Of a stretch of 64,000 nt of DNA, positions 62,860 through 64,000 are shown in pieces. The notes under the pieces were generated by a model. It had not been told where the DNA came from and searched no databases. It saw only the letters and a program-made list of their open reading frames with translations. Each line of letters starts with the position of its first letter. Within the stretch, counting starts at the first letter, position 1. Source of the stretch: Mycolicibacter heraklionensis (GTDB lineage: Bacteria; Actinomycetota; Actinomycetes; Mycobacteriales; Mycobacteriaceae); the NCBI RefSeq assembly GCF_019645815.1, contig NZ_CP080997.1:248001-312000 (forward strand), given 5' to 3'. The position numbers and the translations under genes are program-made.

Positions 62860-64000
62860 CTAGCTCGGACGGTTGTTCCAGGGGCTGTAGTCGGAGATCA
62901 ACTCCTCCTGGGGTGGGCGCTGCGCCTCTTCGACGTGCTGCAGGTTGATCCGGACCCGGTACCAGATCGAACTCGGACCGCGCATGCCGTCGAGCAGAAC
63001 GTCCTCCGGCGCCAGCTGTTTCGCCGCTGTAGCGTGCCGCTGTCGCCAGACATCCAAGGCAGCCATCGCCTCGTCGCGCGTCTTGGTGCGGGCGATCTCG
63101 ATCAGTGGCAGCGGTGACGTGCGACGACCGTCGACGCTTTTACGCGCGCCGCGCGGCGCCTTCTCCGCCGGGCCCTGCGCTTCGGCCAGTTCCAGCAGCG
63201 ACTCCAACCCGCCGGCGGTGTCGTTCATGCCTGCCCAGGGGTCGCCGATCTGCGCGAAGCGGTCCGGCACGGTGTCCAGCGTGAACGACGCCGGGTCGGC
63301 GTCGATAACCTCGTCCCAATGCAACGGCGTCGACACCCGGGCGTCAGCGGTGGCCCGCACCGAGTACGCCGAGGCGACCGTGCGGTCCTTGGCGTTCTGG
63401 TTGAAGTCCACGAAGACGCCGTGCCGCTCCTCTTTCCACCACCGGCTGGTGGCCAACTGCGGTGCGCGCCGCTCGATCTCGCGGGCCACCGCCTGTGCCG
63501 CCAGCCGCACCTGACCGAACTCCCACCGCGGTGCGATCCGTGCGTAGATGTGCATGCCGCGCGAGCCGGACGTCTTCGGCCAGGCGGTCAGCCCGTGATC
63601 GGCCAGTACGTCGCGGGCCAGCAGTGTCACCTCGACGATCTCCGGCCAGCCGACTCCCGGCATCGGATCGAGGTCGACCCGCAGCTCGTCGGGATGCTCA
63701 AGGTCGCCGGCGAGCACCGGGTGCGGGTTGAGGTCCACACAGCCCAGGTTGATCACCCAGGCCAGCCCGGCCGCGTCGTCGACGACGACCTCGTGCGCCG
63801 ACCGGCCCGACGCGTAGCGCAGCTCGGCGACCGAGACCCAATCCGGGCGGTTGGCTGGTGCCCGCTTCTGGAAGATGGCCTCGGCGCCGATGCCGTCGAC
63901 GAAGCGTTTGAGGATCATCGGCCGGCCGGCCACCCCGCGCAGCGCGCCGTCGGCCACCGACAGGTAGTAGCGAATCAGCTCGATCTTGGTCCGGGGGGTG
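62860..64000 (-). CDS. LigD-like DNA polymerase domain protein (PolD family), N-terminus off the window
   Basis: The stop is at 62860 and the frame stays open to the right edge; about 380 residues of the C-terminal part are visible. An apparent GTG start at 63957 is inside the reading frame, because upstream codons (TKIELIRYYLSVADGALRG) continue the homology. It is the archaeo-eukaryotic primase-like polymerase of the LigD POL family: INLGCVDLNPHPV, metal-binding DELRVDLDPMPGVGW (D-x-D) and TSGSRGMHIYARI. Corresponds to Rv0269c. It fills or extends at DNA ends, in stress survival and alternative end joining; stand-alone, without ligase or nuclease domain. Confidence 0.9.
   Translation of the reverse strand, partial: TPRTKIELIRYYLSVADGALRGVAGRPMILKRFVDGIGAEAIFQKRAPANRPDWVSVAELRYASGRSAHEVVVDDAAGLAWVINLGCVDLNPHPVLAGDLEHPDELRVDLDPMPGVGWPEIVEVTLLARDVLADHGLTAWPKTSGSRGMHIYARIAPRWEFGQVRLAAQAVAREIERRAPQLATSRWWKEERHGVFVDFNQNAKDRTVASAYSVRATADARVSTPLHWDEVIDADPASFTLDTVPDRFAQIGDPWAGMNDTAGGLESLLELAEAQGPAEKAPRGARKSVDGRRTSPLPLIEIARTKTRDEAMAALDVWRQRHATAAKQLAPEDVLLDGMRGPSSIWYRVRINLQHVEEAQRPPQEELISDYSPWNNRPS

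Overview
The window is chromosomal DNA from a mycobacterium outside the tuberculosis complex; the species cannot be fixed from sequence alone. It is GC-rich, with many GTG starts and many small divergent regulator/enzyme pairs. From memory, the gene order closely follows M. tuberculosis H37Rv Rv0230c to Rv0269c: php, gabD1, aftD, the small gene Rv0236A, lpqI, a TetR gene, htdX, fabG4, fadA2, fadE5, a flavin reductase, sdh1, hsp, nirBD, nnaR/narK, cbiX, aac, pxpCB, a binding protein, oplA and the LigD-like polymerase PolD. No rRNA, tRNA, CRISPR array, transposase or prophage gene was seen.

Layout. 1-2880: two MpaB/DUF2236 oxygenase genes, each divergent from a TetR gene. 2905-6849: a phosphotriesterase-like hydrolase and a MarR regulator, divergent from a flavin operon (luciferase-like monooxygenase, FMN reductase, WrbA-type quinone reductase). 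6860-15840: gabD1, a proline-rich membrane protein, and the cell-wall block aftD / 57-aa protein / lpqI. 15854-19307: two exported proteins (PE-PPE hydrolase and a GjpA-like protein) opposite their own TetR. 19327-27592: fatty-acid block htdX, fabG4, fadA2, fadE5, a DJ-1/GlxA pair and a flavin reductase. 27664-30094: three accessory oxidoreductase/phosphatase genes. 30097-34659: succinate dehydrogenase 1 operon and hsp20. 34891-44501: nitrite/nitrate assimilation and a bicarbonate transporter. 44946-52660: aac(2')-I, 5-oxoproline genes, a lipoprotein and a fused XRE-TetR regulator. 52818-60424: a co-directional catabolic cluster ending in a KshA-like Rieske oxygenase. 60430-64000: a CocE-type hydrolase, its TetR, and a partial PolD gene.

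Main observations. (1) A near-palindrome of form TACY-n4-RGTA lies upstream of the lpqI-proximal TetR gene, between fabG4 and fadA2 (twice), and upstream of fadE5 (twice). This suggests one local fatty-acid regulon. (2) The narK-nnaR module is duplicated. The copy in the ancestral position next to cbiX keeps only the winged-helix domain of NnaR, as a 103-aa protein overlapping cbiX by four bases. (3) The 52.8-60.4 kb cluster combines acyl-CoA ligase, acyl-CoA dehydrogenase, SDR, phosphotransferase, NTF2-like and KshA-like proteins and looks like an undescribed steroid- or terpenoid-like degradation unit. (4) Perfect or near-perfect inverted repeats mark most TetR/MarR promoters, and sites resembling those of CRP, GlnR and HspR precede sdh1, nirB and hsp20.
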